DNA from: Bacteroidia bacterium
GTDB lineage: Bacteria > Bacteroidota > Bacteroidia > B-17B0 > Aurantibacillaceae
DNA length: 64,000 bases
Reading direction: 5' to 3'
Assembly (NCBI GenBank): GCA_020846025.1
Contig: JADLER010000095.1
Span: forward strand, 1-64,000
This document shows positions 9,346 to 17,781 of the stretch, piece by piece. Numbering within the stretch: position 1 is the first letter of the stretch; every line of letters begins with the position of its first letter. Both the position numbers and the translations under genes were made by a program. The notes beneath the pieces are model-generated. The model was not told where the DNA came from, did no database searches, and was given only the letters and a program-made list of their open reading frames with translations.

Positions 9346-9410
9346 AATAAGTTGTTTTTAAGTTATACAAAGTAACTTAAAAGATTGGATTTTTAAAAAC
9401 TAATTAAAGG

Positions 9411-10235
9411 CTATTTTTTACGACGAGCTATGAACCAATTATTTAGTAAATACTCGCGGTTATAGAGCATAGCTTGGTTGGTTTCTAAATCTATTAACTC
9501 AGCATTTGACTCTTGCAAGATGGCTTGTCCAGCGGCAGTGTCCCACTCCATAGTAGGTCCGAAACGCGGATATTCATCAGCCACACCTTCGGCAACCCAA
9601 CACATTTTAATGCTACTACCTGTTGTTACAATTTCAACGTCATATTGCAGGGCCTTCAACTTTTCGATATGCTGATAAGTTTCTGTACTCATGTGCGAAC
9701 GACTTGCCACCACCACATATTTTTTTCGAGTTTGTTCAATTGGTAATTTTTGTGACAATTGTATAAGTGCATCTAATGAAAAAGTATCTTCCGAAAAATT
9801 AATTTTCTCAAAAGATTGATTATCTATTTTATAGGCCCCAAGATGTTTGGCTGCAAAGTATAACTGCTTTAGTACAGGTGAATAAATAACACCTAAAGAA
9901 GGTAAATTATTTTCTACCAATGCAATATTTACTGTAAACTCTCCGTTACGTTTTACAAATTCCTTAGTACCATCTAAAGGATCCACAATCCATAAGGTTT
10001 TCCATTGTTTTCTCACTTCAAAACTATCATGTTTACCTTCTTCACTTAGAACAGGAAAAGCAAAGGGTTTTAAGATTTCTATGATTTTATCACTAGCACG
10101 TTTGTCGGCTAAGGTAAGCGGCGATTTATCCTCTTTATATTCTACCGAGAAATTAGTATGATACACATCTAAAATTTCTTTTCCTGCAGAAATTGAAGCA
10201 ATAATAGCTTGTTGTAATAAATGAGAATAATTCAT
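9411..10235 (-). CDS. cysQ: 3'(2'),5'-bisphosphate nucleotidase
   Basis: 274-aa inositol-monophosphatase-fold phosphatase that hydrolyses 3'-phosphoadenosine 5'-phosphate from sulfate assimilation and cofactor transfer. Metal-binding motifs: EEG near residue 81, WIVDPLDGTKEF, and MEWDTAAGQAIL. The KEFVKRNGEFTVNIALVE segment is typical of CysQ. No sulfate-assimilation genes adjoin it, and feoB ends 4 nt upstream of its start on the same strand, so it may be the last gene of the feoA-feoB unit. Confidence 0.93.
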   Translation of the reverse strand: MNYSHLLQQAIIASISAGKEILDVYHTNFSVEYKEDKSPLTLADKRASDKIIEILKPFAFPVLSEEGKHDSFEVRKQWKTLWIVDPLDGTKEFVKRNGEFTVNIALVENNLPSLGVIYSPVLKQLYFAAKHLGAYKIDNQSFEKINFSEDTFSLDALIQLSQKLPIEQTRKKYVVVASRSHMSTETYQHIEKLKALQYDVEIVTTGSSIKMCWVAEGVADEYPRFGPTMEWDTAAGQAILQESNAELIDLETNQAMLYNREYLLNNWFIARRKK

Positions 10236-10239
10236 GCTA

Positions 10240-12270
10240 CTAACTTAAGATATTATAAATTAAAAGCGAAGAAAAATAAGCTAATCCAGACATAAAGGCA
10301 AATTGAATAAGTGGCCATTTCCAATGTTTAGTCTCACGATACGTAGTAGCTAATGTACTCATACATTGCATTGCAAATACGTAAAACAACATTAACGACC
10401 AACATACTACCCATGAATATACAGGTTCTTGGGTTTGATACTTTTTTTCTGACAATAATTTTTCACGTAGAGTAGATGTATTATCAGCATCTCCCACACT
10501 ATATATTGTAGCCATGGTTCCAACAAACACTTCGCGAGCTGCAAATGAAGTAATTAAAGCAATTCCAATTTTCCAATCGAAGCCAAGTGGTTTTATGATA
10601 GGTTCTATTTTTTGCCCTAAAATTCCTGCATAAGAGGTTTCGAGTTTTTGTGCATTAAAATCTATTTGTAAAGCTTGTTTAATACTATCGTTCGTTTCTT
10701 GATTTAAAGCCATTATTTCTTTTTGTTTAACTTCCTCAAATTGTGTTGAGCCATGTGAAGTTAAAAACCAAAGAACTATAGAAATAGCTAAGATGATTTT
10801 TCCAGCATCAAATAAAAATACTTTTACTTTATCAAACACCAGCATCATTACCGTTTGCCATTGTGGTTTTCGATATACAGGTAACTCCATAATAAAATAA
10901 CTTTTCTCTTTAGCTTTTAGCACAAACTTAAATACTAAAGCAGCTAAAAGCGCCGACATAAAACCCAACAAATACATACCCATTAAAACCAAACCCTGAT
11001 AGTTAAAAAAACGAGTAGTAGATTTTCCTACAAACATCATACTAATTAAAAGTGTGTAAACGGGCAAACGAGCCGAACAACTAACTAATGGCGTTACTAA
11101 AATAGTAATTAGCCTATCCTTTTGATTCATAATTGTTCGGGTGCTCATAATAGATGGTACAGCACAAGCCACACTACTTATCATAGGTATAACCGATTTA
11201 CCATTTAAACCAAAGCGACGCATGATTTTATCTAAAATAAAACTGGCGCGTGCCATGTAACCAGTATCTTCTAGCACAGCAATAAAAAAGAACAGCAAAG
11301 CAATTTGAGGAATAAAAACAGCAATGCCACTAATACCAGCCAAAATTCCGTTTACAATTAAATCATTGAGTTTACCCGACGGAAGAACTCCTGAAACAGT
11401 GTTCATTATCCATACGAACCCTTCCTCAATCCACGTCATAGGATACTCGGCAATGTAAAAAATAAACTGAAATATTATAGCTAAGATGAATAAGAAGAAC
11501 ACAAAACCAAATATCTTGTGTGTAAAAAAGGCATCTAGTGTTTGAGAAATGCTTTTCTTTAATTGTTCAGGTTGCTTTACACACTTAGCAATAATGTAAT
11601 TTATTTTTGAGAAACGTTGTAAATTATCATTTAACTCAAAGTCTTCTAAGGCTTTTATATCAGTTATAGTATCCGCTAATTGGACAGAGATAAAGTCAAA
11701 ATAATTAGTAGTGTTAGGAAAAGAGGATTGTAATTTTTCGAAATGATAAAAAACCGTATGTGATATTTTAGCCTCTAAGATTAACGATTTAAGTTCATCA
11801 ACACCTTGTTTTGTTCTTGAGTTTACAGATATTACAGGTATATCTAAGAGTTTAGATAAATCCTGATGATAAATAGAAATATGATTTTTTTCTGCCTCAT
11901 CAATCATATTTAACGCCAATACACAAGGTATTTTTAAATCAATAATTTGAGTTGCTAACAACAAATGGCGTTTAAGATTAGATGCATCAGCAACAATTAC
12001 TGCTACATCAATTTTATCTTCTTGACTAATCAGCGCCTGACAAGCTACTTTTTCATCTATTGATTTTGGAAATAAACTATACGTACCAGGTAAATCGGTT
12101 ACAGTTGCCTTATACGAGTTTGTTGTAAAACTTCCGTAATGTTTATCTACGGTAACACCAGCGTAATTACCTGTTTTTTGAGAGAGACCAGTTAAGGCAT
12201 TAAACAAAGTAGATTTTCCACTATTTGGATTCCCTACAAGTGCAATTGAAATATTTTTTAAAGAACTCAC
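10240..12270 (-). CDS. feoB: Ferrous iron transporter FeoB
   Basis: Inner-membrane Fe2+ transporter with an N-terminal G domain. With the start chosen here the protein is 676 aa: P-loop GNPNSGKS at 13-20, GNYAGVTV switch I, DLPGTYSL (G3), NMIDE (G4), then a polytopic membrane domain with the two gate regions (SVACAVPSIMSTRT and CSARLPVYTLLI). Start choice: the frame extends to a TTG at 12300 inside feoA, but a GTG at 12270 gives MSSLKNISIALVGNPNSGKS, the usual N-terminus, and has a purine-rich GGAGGGG about 10 nt upstream. It follows feoA directly and is presumably iron-regulated; no operator was identified. Confidence 0.95.
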   Translation of the reverse strand: MSSLKNISIALVGNPNSGKSTLFNALTGLSQKTGNYAGVTVDKHYGSFTTNSYKATVTDLPGTYSLFPKSIDEKVACQALISQEDKIDVAVIVADASNLKRHLLLATQIIDLKIPCVLALNMIDEAEKNHISIYHQDLSKLLDIPVISVNSRTKQGVDELKSLILEAKISHTVFYHFEKLQSSFPNTTNYFDFISVQLADTITDIKALEDFELNDNLQRFSKINYIIAKCVKQPEQLKKSISQTLDAFFTHKIFGFVFFLFILAIIFQFIFYIAEYPMTWIEEGFVWIMNTVSGVLPSGKLNDLIVNGILAGISGIAVFIPQIALLFFFIAVLEDTGYMARASFILDKIMRRFGLNGKSVIPMISSVACAVPSIMSTRTIMNQKDRLITILVTPLVSCSARLPVYTLLISMMFVGKSTTRFFNYQGLVLMGMYLLGFMSALLAALVFKFVLKAKEKSYFIMELPVYRKPQWQTVMMLVFDKVKVFLFDAGKIILAISIVLWFLTSHGSTQFEEVKQKEIMALNQETNDSIKQALQIDFNAQKLETSYAGILGQKIEPIIKPLGFDWKIGIALITSFAAREVFVGTMATIYSVGDADNTSTLREKLLSEKKYQTQEPVYSWVVCWSLMLFYVFAMQCMSTLATTYRETKHWKWPLIQFAFMSGLAYFSSLLIYNILS

Positions 12271-12277
12271 CTTATTA

Positions 12278-12511
12278 TTACCCCTCCGCTGTTTTATCAA
12301 TTACAACCGTAGAAGCTTCTTGTTTCCTAAGGCTGAGCTGATAGCCAGCTATTTCAATGGCTAATGGATCCCCCAATGGTGCAATATTGGTTAATTTTAC
12401 GGTTTCACCAGGTAAACAACCCATTTCTACGAGTTTTAAAGACAAAAAACTATCTGTAAATGACTTAATAACAGCTGTTTGTCCTATTTTTAAAGTATCT
12501 AGCGTTTGCAT
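12278..12511 (-). CDS. feoA: Ferrous iron transport protein FeoA
   Basis: 77-aa SH3-like cytosolic partner of FeoB. Motifs: TLKIGQTAVIKSF, KLVEMGCLPGETVKLTNIAPLGDPLAIEIAGYQLSLRKQEA in shortened form, i.e. the conserved ExGxxPG and DPxxIxxxGxxxxLRxxEA pattern (only partly quoted). First gene of the feoAB operon, with the feoB GTG start 7 nt beyond its stop. Confidence 0.93.
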   Translation of the reverse strand: MQTLDTLKIGQTAVIKSFTDSFLSLKLVEMGCLPGETVKLTNIAPLGDPLAIEIAGYQLSLRKQEASTVVIDKTAEG

Positions 12512-12608
12512 TACTAAACCGTAAAGTTAGAAAAATTATAGAAAAATGACATACCTAAAATATGGTATAGAATCCTAAATAAGAGACAGAGAATAATACT
12601 AAATAAAC

Positions 12609-12636
12609 TTCATACAGTTCTAATAAACTGTATGAA
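12609..12636. terminator. Hairpin between feoA and the His/Cys-rich peptide
   Basis: TTCATACAGTT (12609-12619) and AACTGTATGAA (12626-12636) form a perfect 11-bp stem with a 6-nt loop. It lies between two minus-strand genes, after the 12660-12890 gene and upstream of feoA. It lacks a clear T-run on the minus strand, so it could be a weak terminator or a dyad operator for feoA. Confidence 0.45.
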
Positions 12637-12659
12637 CTACAAATCAATCATGGAATTAA

Positions 12660-12890
12660 TTAGTGAGCATGCTCCTCTGCAGGGGCAGACGCTTCATGAT
12701 CATGAGATGCATCGTGACCTTCTGAACATGAAGTTTCACATTTTTCACCTTCTTTGCAACATCCATGATGCTTATCGCAAGTGCTTACTATTAACAAGAT
12801 AATAAATACAGTTACTAATGCTAAAATTAAAGGGACACGAAATGATACTTTTTTTGGTTCAGCTGAATGATTATCGTGATGAGCGCTCAT
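12660..12890 (-). CDS. Small membrane protein with His/Cys-rich tail
   Basis: 76 aa: a short charged N-terminus with three His (SAHHDNHSAEPKK), one transmembrane helix at about residues 20-41 (VPLILALVTVFIILLIVSTC), then a tail dense in Cys and His (CDKHHGCCKEGEKCETSC and HDASHDHEASAPAEEHAH). Such tails bind transition metals, and its place directly upstream of feoAB on the same strand suggests a metal-related role; both points are inference. No family recognised. A hairpin separates it from feoA. Confidence 0.72.
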   Translation of the reverse strand: MSAHHDNHSAEPKKVSFRVPLILALVTVFIILLIVSTCDKHHGCCKEGEKCETSCSEGHDASHDHEASAPAEEHAH

Positions 12891-12944
12891 ACTTTAAATG
12901 GTTTAATTTTTTGTAAAAATAAATTATTTATTTATTAAACAAAA

Positions 12945-14054
12945 CTATTGTTTTGAAAATTTTATGCTTTGTTGTTGGTTTGCAATCGATAAATTAAGAA
13001 TGTACATCCCTCCGGCTAAATCAGAAATATCTATAGTATGTTTATTCACAATCTGAGTATTAGTATGTAGTACATTTTGCATAAGTATCTTTCCTTGTAT
13101 ATCCATAATTTGTATGTTTATTGGTTGATTATGTTGTTGTGTAATAATATGTAATTCATTATTTGAAGGATTAGGAAATATAGAAATAGCCAATAAATTC
13201 TTCTCTTCTTCATTTATCCCTACCCAGTAGCGTATTCTATCACGATAACGTGCTTGGGTAGGTACAAATCCTCCTGCAATTAGGTTGCCTGTTACTTCAT
13301 AAAAAGGTATCTTTTCATTTAATGACAACCATTGATAACTTCGTACATAATTAGGGAAGCCAATCCTATCAAAGCCAGCAGGTAGCGCATTAATTCTAAT
13401 AGTATCTGTTGAATATTGTGTTGTTACAACCCTTATACAAGAATCAGTACCATAAGGAGTGGTAATAGTTCCCCAACCATCAACTTCAGTAATTCTATAT
13501 CCATGCTTTTTGTAATTAAAAGGCACAACCGTAAGTGTAGGTGTAGTAAAAAAGAATGTAGAAGAGTCTCTATTTAAGTATTGCAATGGAAATTGGTATA
13601 ATTTATCTTCGTTAGATGTTGTGGCGGTGATGCCTAATGGAATTCCAGATATGGTTTGTCCTTGTCCAACGGCATTAAAAGAGCTTGTTCCATTTTTTTT
13701 ATAAAAGCTATATATGTTTTTAAATGTAAGATTATAAGAGCCTAATGGAATAGCTGGAATTGGCAAAGAATCCATTGTTTTTTCACCATATTTTCCAAAG
13801 AAAAATAAAGAATAAGGTGTAGCCGTTGAAGGCACAAATTTCCTTATCCCCTGTCCTGTTGAATCTAATGTACTAAAGTCCCAAAAATAATTGGCACCTG
13901 TAGCTGTGTAATTTCCTATACTCGAAAGTCTTGCAGAAGAATAACGACAAGTATCACCACTTACAGGCATATTATTAGATGTGATGGTTATCTGTGCTTG
14001 TAAATCTCCTAATGAAAATAGGACGATAAAGTTAAAAAGTATTTTTTTAATCAT
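12945..14054 (-). CDS. Secreted protein with T9SS type A sorting domain
   Basis: 369 aa. Signal peptide (KKILFNFIVLFSLGDLQAQ), a beta-rich central region without a recognised catalytic motif, and a C-terminal domain of about 75 residues beginning ISIFPNPSNNELHI and ending with MYILNLSIANQQQSIKFSKQ-type residues, the type A signal that directs export through the type IX system and attachment to the cell surface. The opening part (SGDTCRYSS... GANYFWDFS) resembles other Bacteroidota surface proteins of unknown function. Lies 9 nt past the small C-rich gene's upstream region with no obvious operon partner. Confidence 0.88.
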   Translation of the reverse strand: MIKKILFNFIVLFSLGDLQAQITITSNNMPVSGDTCRYSSARLSSIGNYTATGANYFWDFSTLDSTGQGIRKFVPSTATPYSLFFFGKYGEKTMDSLPIPAIPLGSYNLTFKNIYSFYKKNGTSSFNAVGQGQTISGIPLGITATTSNEDKLYQFPLQYLNRDSSTFFFTTPTLTVVPFNYKKHGYRITEVDGWGTITTPYGTDSCIRVVTTQYSTDTIRINALPAGFDRIGFPNYVRSYQWLSLNEKIPFYEVTGNLIAGGFVPTQARYRDRIRYWVGINEEEKNLLAISIFPNPSNNELHIITQQHNQPINIQIMDIQGKILMQNVLHTNTQIVNKHTIDISDLAGGMYILNLSIANQQQSIKFSKQ

Positions 14055-14090
14055 AATTTAGTTTAAAAGATGAGTAAATATACGTTTTTT

Positions 14091-14879
14091 TTACCAACTA
14101 CCACCCGAACCGCCTCCACCACCTCTGCCACCACCAAAACCACCCCAAGATGAACTACCTCCAGAATAGCTGCCACCATAACTACCAAAAGACGAACCTC
14201 CACCCCAATAGGTATAACCACCACCTCTTCTATAACCTCCGCCACCGCTACCGCTACCTCCAGAAATTTTAGCCAAAATATACAATACAATTAACAAAAA
14301 GGCAATGAACAACAGTGGATGATTTTGAATGAATACTAAAAGTGAGCTAACTGTTCGATTGTCTTTTACATTATATTCTCCCTTTGCTGCCATCATTAGA
14401 GCTTGACATCCTGCCCTTAATCCAGCCGAATAATTACCTTCTCTAAAAAAAGGGAAAATTTCTTTTTCTCTTATGTGCATCGTTTGAATATCAGTAATAG
14501 CACCCTCTAAGCCGTATCCAACTGCAATAAACAAACGTCTTTCACCTTCATTTCCTGTTGGTTTTATTAATATAACTACACCATTATTTTTGTCAGCTTG
14601 CCCTACACCCCATTCATTTAAAATTTTTGTAGCATAGGTTGCATCATCCATATTTCCCAAATCATCAACAATTACTATGCAAATTTGGTTAGATGTTTCG
14701 TTACTAAAATTTTGCAATTCTCGCTCCAAAGTTTCTTGCTCTTGTGCTGATAAAAATTGAGGGAATTGCTTAGATAAATTATTAACTAACCTTGGAGGCT
14801 TAGGCCTATCGGGTATCTGCGAAAATAATACATAAGGAATAAAACAAAATGTAATAAATATATGTAAAATCTGTTTCAA
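14091..14879 (-). CDS. TPM-domain membrane protein with Gly-rich tail (YgcG-like)
   Basis: 262 aa: signal peptide, periplasmic TPM_phosphatase domain (about residues 35-165; ICIVIVDDLGNMDDATYA, NNGVVILI, RLFIAVGYGLEGAITD, GNYSAGLRAG), one transmembrane helix (HPLLFIAFLLIVLYILAK), then a low-complexity Gly/Ser/Trp/Tyr tail of about 55 residues. This is the usual layout of the YgcG/TPM family, which occurs with LemA. Some members are described as phosphatases or as photosystem II repair factors in plants; the bacterial role is unsettled. Third gene of the lemA operon. Confidence 0.9.
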   Translation of the reverse strand: MKQILHIFITFCFIPYVLFSQIPDRPKPPRLVNNLSKQFPQFLSAQEQETLERELQNFSNETSNQICIVIVDDLGNMDDATYATKILNEWGVGQADKNNGVVILIKPTGNEGERRLFIAVGYGLEGAITDIQTMHIREKEIFPFFREGNYSAGLRAGCQALMMAAKGEYNVKDNRTVSSLLVFIQNHPLLFIAFLLIVLYILAKISGGSGSGGGGYRRGGGYTYWGGGSSFGSYGGSYSGGSSSWGGFGGGRGGGGGSGGSW

Positions 14880-14895
14880 CTTAATTTAAACTTAG

Positions 14896-15333
14896 TTAGC
14901 TAAAAGATACATTATCTGAAAGTTCATTCTTATCATTTGAATGATAAGGAAAATATAATTTAAGTTTCTCTCCGCACATTTTTACAGATGTTTCTAACCC
15001 TGAAACAATATCTCCCTTTTTAAAATAATCAATGGCACATTGTGTGATTTCTTTCCAAAATTCATCATGAACCTTTAAATGAATTCCTTCATCTCCCCAC
15101 ACCGAAAATGTCTTAGACTTAATTGCTAAATAAAACAAAATGGCATTTCTGTCCTTTGTTTGATGCATATTTAACAGCTCAAATTGCTTTTTGCAAGCCT
15201 CCAAGGCATCACCCTTACAATATTTTGTAATATGTATTCTAATTTCGCCCGAGGTGTTTAACTCAGCGGATTTAATAGATGCAATAAGACGATCCTCGTC
15301 TTTAGTAGATATAAGTTTTCTATTAAAAAACAT
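14896..15333 (-). CDS. TPM-domain protein
   Basis: 145 aa, single TPM_phosphatase-type domain: DRLIASIKSAELNTSGEIRIHI, AILFYLAIKSKTFSVWGDEGIHLKV, FWKEITQCAIDYFKKGDIVSGLE. No signal peptide or transmembrane segment is visible, unlike the neighbouring TPM protein. It starts 1 nt after the lemA stop (on the minus strand) and lies 16 nt upstream of the Gly-rich TPM gene, so the three form an operon. The lemA-TPM-TPM order is common in Bacteroidota. Confidence 0.88.
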   Translation of the reverse strand: MFFNRKLISTKDEDRLIASIKSAELNTSGEIRIHITKYCKGDALEACKKQFELLNMHQTKDRNAILFYLAIKSKTFSVWGDEGIHLKVHDEFWKEITQCAIDYFKKGDIVSGLETSVKMCGEKLKLYFPYHSNDKNELSDNVSFS

Positions 15334-15334
15334 T

Positions 15335-15925
15335 TTACTTAATATTCATCTCTACTTTAGGAGCTTTTTCAGCGCCTGCCTCAGCTTCAAAATAAGTGGC
15401 ATCTTTGTATCCCCAAGCAAAAAATGTAGCAGGTATCTTTTTAATTGAGGCATTAAAAACTTTTACAGCCTCATTATATTTCATACGTTCATTAGAAATT
15501 CTATTCTCACAACCTTCTAATTCTACTCGTAACTCACTAAAAGCTTGGCTAGATTTAAGATTAGGATAATTTTCACTTACCATCAAAAGGCGCGATAAAG
15601 CAGAAGAAAGCTCACCTTGTGCTTGCTTAAATTGCTGCATGTTTTCTGTCGTCATATTACTAGGATCAATCGTTACTTGTGTAGCTTTAGCTCTTGCCTC
15701 TACAACTTGAGTAAGTGTTGATTTCTCAAAATTAGCTTCTGCTTCAACAGTCTTTACAATATTAGGAATTAAATCTAATCGGCGTTGATACTGGCTTTCA
15801 ACCTGATGCCATTGTGAAGTAACACCCTCATTTAAATCTACAAATTTATTGCGAGTACTACAACCATAACCCATAATTAAAACTAAAAAGGCAACTATGC
15901 CACCAATAATAAATGTGCGTTTCAT
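15335..15925 (-). CDS. lemA: LemA family protein
   Basis: 196 aa. One N-terminal membrane anchor (FIIGGIVAFLVLIMGYGC) followed by the LemA helical domain: NKFVDLNEGVTSQWHQVESQ, YQRRLDLIPNIVKTV, ELSSALSRLLMVSENYPNLK, NERMKYNEAVKVFN, and FFAWGYKDATYFEA at the end. LemA proteins are widespread membrane-anchored helical bundles of unknown molecular function. First gene of the operon with the two TPM proteins. Confidence 0.94.
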   Translation of the reverse strand: MKRTFIIGGIVAFLVLIMGYGCSTRNKFVDLNEGVTSQWHQVESQYQRRLDLIPNIVKTVEAEANFEKSTLTQVVEARAKATQVTIDPSNMTTENMQQFKQAQGELSSALSRLLMVSENYPNLKSSQAFSELRVELEGCENRISNERMKYNEAVKVFNASIKKIPATFFAWGYKDATYFEAEAGAEKAPKVEMNIK

Positions 15926-15991
15926 ACGTTTTATAATTTAATAAAAATAATAATGTAAAACTAAAAATAATTACCTTAGAAGCTATCTATT

Positions 15992-17728
15992 TTGACTAAG
16001 AAATTAACATATTTTTTTTATTTCGTTTGTATTTGTTACATCTCATCAAGAGCCCAAACAATATACACACTGTCTGTTATTAATACAGATAGTTCAGATA
16101 TTTTTAAGAAAGTGGATTTTAGAAAGCAGTTTACTGAAACTTACTTAATAGAAAAAGAGCTAACTATAATTTACCTCAACTTACTTAACGAAGGTTATAT
16201 TTCTGCTAATGTAGATAGTGTTATAATGAATCAAGATACATACAATGCGTATTTACATATCGGAAAAAAATATAGTTGGGTTAATTTACGTTATCAAATG
16301 AAAGACCAGAGTGTAATTGGTAAAATTGGATATGGCGAACGATTTTTTACAAATAGAACTTTTAAATACTCTGAATTACATAAACTGCTTGAAAAAATTA
16401 TTGTTTATTATGAGAATAATGGTTATCCTTTTGCTAATGTAAAACTTGATAGCGTAGAAATTAATGATAATAAAGTATCAGCCAAAATTAACATTCAAAA
16501 AAATTTATTCATAAAATTAGATAGTATTATTACCGAAGGAAGTGGTAAAGTAAATCATAAGTTTTTACACCGTTACTTAGGCGTGAAAAATGGAATGGCA
16601 TACAATGCAGCAGCATATAAAGGGATTTCTAATAAGATTAAACAACTACCATTTGTAATTGAGAAGAAACCACCATTTATGCAACTAACAGATAAGCAAA
16701 ATAAATTATACTTATTTTTAGATAAAAAAACAGCATCTCAGTTTGATGGCATTGTAGGTATTTTACCAGACGACAAAGGAAAAACAATTTTTACTGGCGA
16801 TTTAAAAATAAAACTAGTAAACACTATTTTGAAAAGTGGAGAAACCTTTGATATGCAATGGCGACGTTTACAATCACAAACGCAAGATTTAAAAGTAAAT
16901 ATTATCTATCCTTACATTGCAGGTTTACCCATTGGTGCAGATTACGCCATTAAATTATACAAAAAAGACACCACCTTTTTAGATGTCAATAATACTATTG
17001 GATTAAATTACTACTTTAAAGGATTAAATTATCTAAAAATATTTTATAAGCAACGCAATGCCAATTTAATTTCAACAACAGGTTTGCAATTTGCTACAAC
17101 ATTACCAGATTATGCCGATGTAACAACAAAAGCTTATGGTATGGGTGTTTTTATTGAGCAGTTAGACTACAAGTTTAATCCTAAAAAAGGCGTGAGTATT
17201 ATACTTCAAGGTTCGGTGGGAGATAGAATTATAAAACGAAACCCAAAGATAAATGACCAAGCATATAATAATATTTCATTAAGAACCTCTCAATATCAAA
17301 CGGAAGGCATGATAATTGGATATATTAATCTTTATAAGAATCATGTATTAAAATTAGCAACCCAATTTGGAAGCGTATTTGGTAATACGATTTATAAAAA
17401 CGAATTGTATAGAATTGGAGGATTAAGAACGCTAAGAGGCTTTGATGAAGAAAGTATCTATACATCAACTTATGCTATTCCAACCATCGAATATCGTTTT
17501 TTATTTGAGAAAAATTCTAACATTTTTATATTTGGAGAAGGGGCTTGGTACGAAAACAATAACGTATCTGGTTACATAAACGATGTGCCAATTAGTGTTG
17601 GTGCAGGAATTAACTTTGAAACTAAGGCTGGTATCTTTAATTTAAGTTACGCATTAGGTAAACAATTCTCTAACGGATTTGATTTTAGAATAGGCAAAAT
17701 TCACGCTGGATTAACCGCTTTATTTTAA
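15992..17728 (+). CDS. Omp85/BamA-like outer-membrane protein
   Basis: 578 aa. The only start that provides a signal peptide (TKKLTYFFYFVCICYISSRAQ) is the TTG at 15992. The N-terminal half carries POTRA-like repeats (YENNGYPFANVKLDSVEI, IITEGSGKVNHKFLHRYLGVKNGMAYN), and the C-terminal half is a beta-barrel with the Omp85 lid-loop signature (YRIGGLRTLRGFDEESIYTS) and a closing aromatic strand ending in ALF. This is the surface-antigen (TamA/BamA) architecture but shorter than BamA, closer to TamA/ShlB-like proteins. The substrate is unknown. It precedes the sensor gene at 17782 by a short gap. Confidence 0.87.
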   Translation: MTKKLTYFFYFVCICYISSRAQTIYTLSVINTDSSDIFKKVDFRKQFTETYLIEKELTIIYLNLLNEGYISANVDSVIMNQDTYNAYLHIGKKYSWVNLRYQMKDQSVIGKIGYGERFFTNRTFKYSELHKLLEKIIVYYENNGYPFANVKLDSVEINDNKVSAKINIQKNLFIKLDSIITEGSGKVNHKFLHRYLGVKNGMAYNAAAYKGISNKIKQLPFVIEKKPPFMQLTDKQNKLYLFLDKKTASQFDGIVGILPDDKGKTIFTGDLKIKLVNTILKSGETFDMQWRRLQSQTQDLKVNIIYPYIAGLPIGADYAIKLYKKDTTFLDVNNTIGLNYYFKGLNYLKIFYKQRNANLISTTGLQFATTLPDYADVTTKAYGMGVFIEQLDYKFNPKKGVSIILQGSVGDRIIKRNPKINDQAYNNISLRTSQYQTEGMIIGYINLYKNHVLKLATQFGSVFGNTIYKNELYRIGGLRTLRGFDEESIYTSTYAIPTIEYRFLFEKNSNIFIFGEGAWYENNNVSGYINDVPISVGAGINFETKAGIFNLSYALGKQFSNGFDFRIGKIHAGLTALF

Positions 17729-17781
17729 GAAAATTGACAATTTTCAAAATTATTTTATTAAACTTGTTAAAATATTGTTGT

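Noticed and set aside
14063-14290. 75-aa open frame over the TPM gene's tail
   Set aside because: Frame shadow of the Gly-rich coding repeat in the TPM protein.
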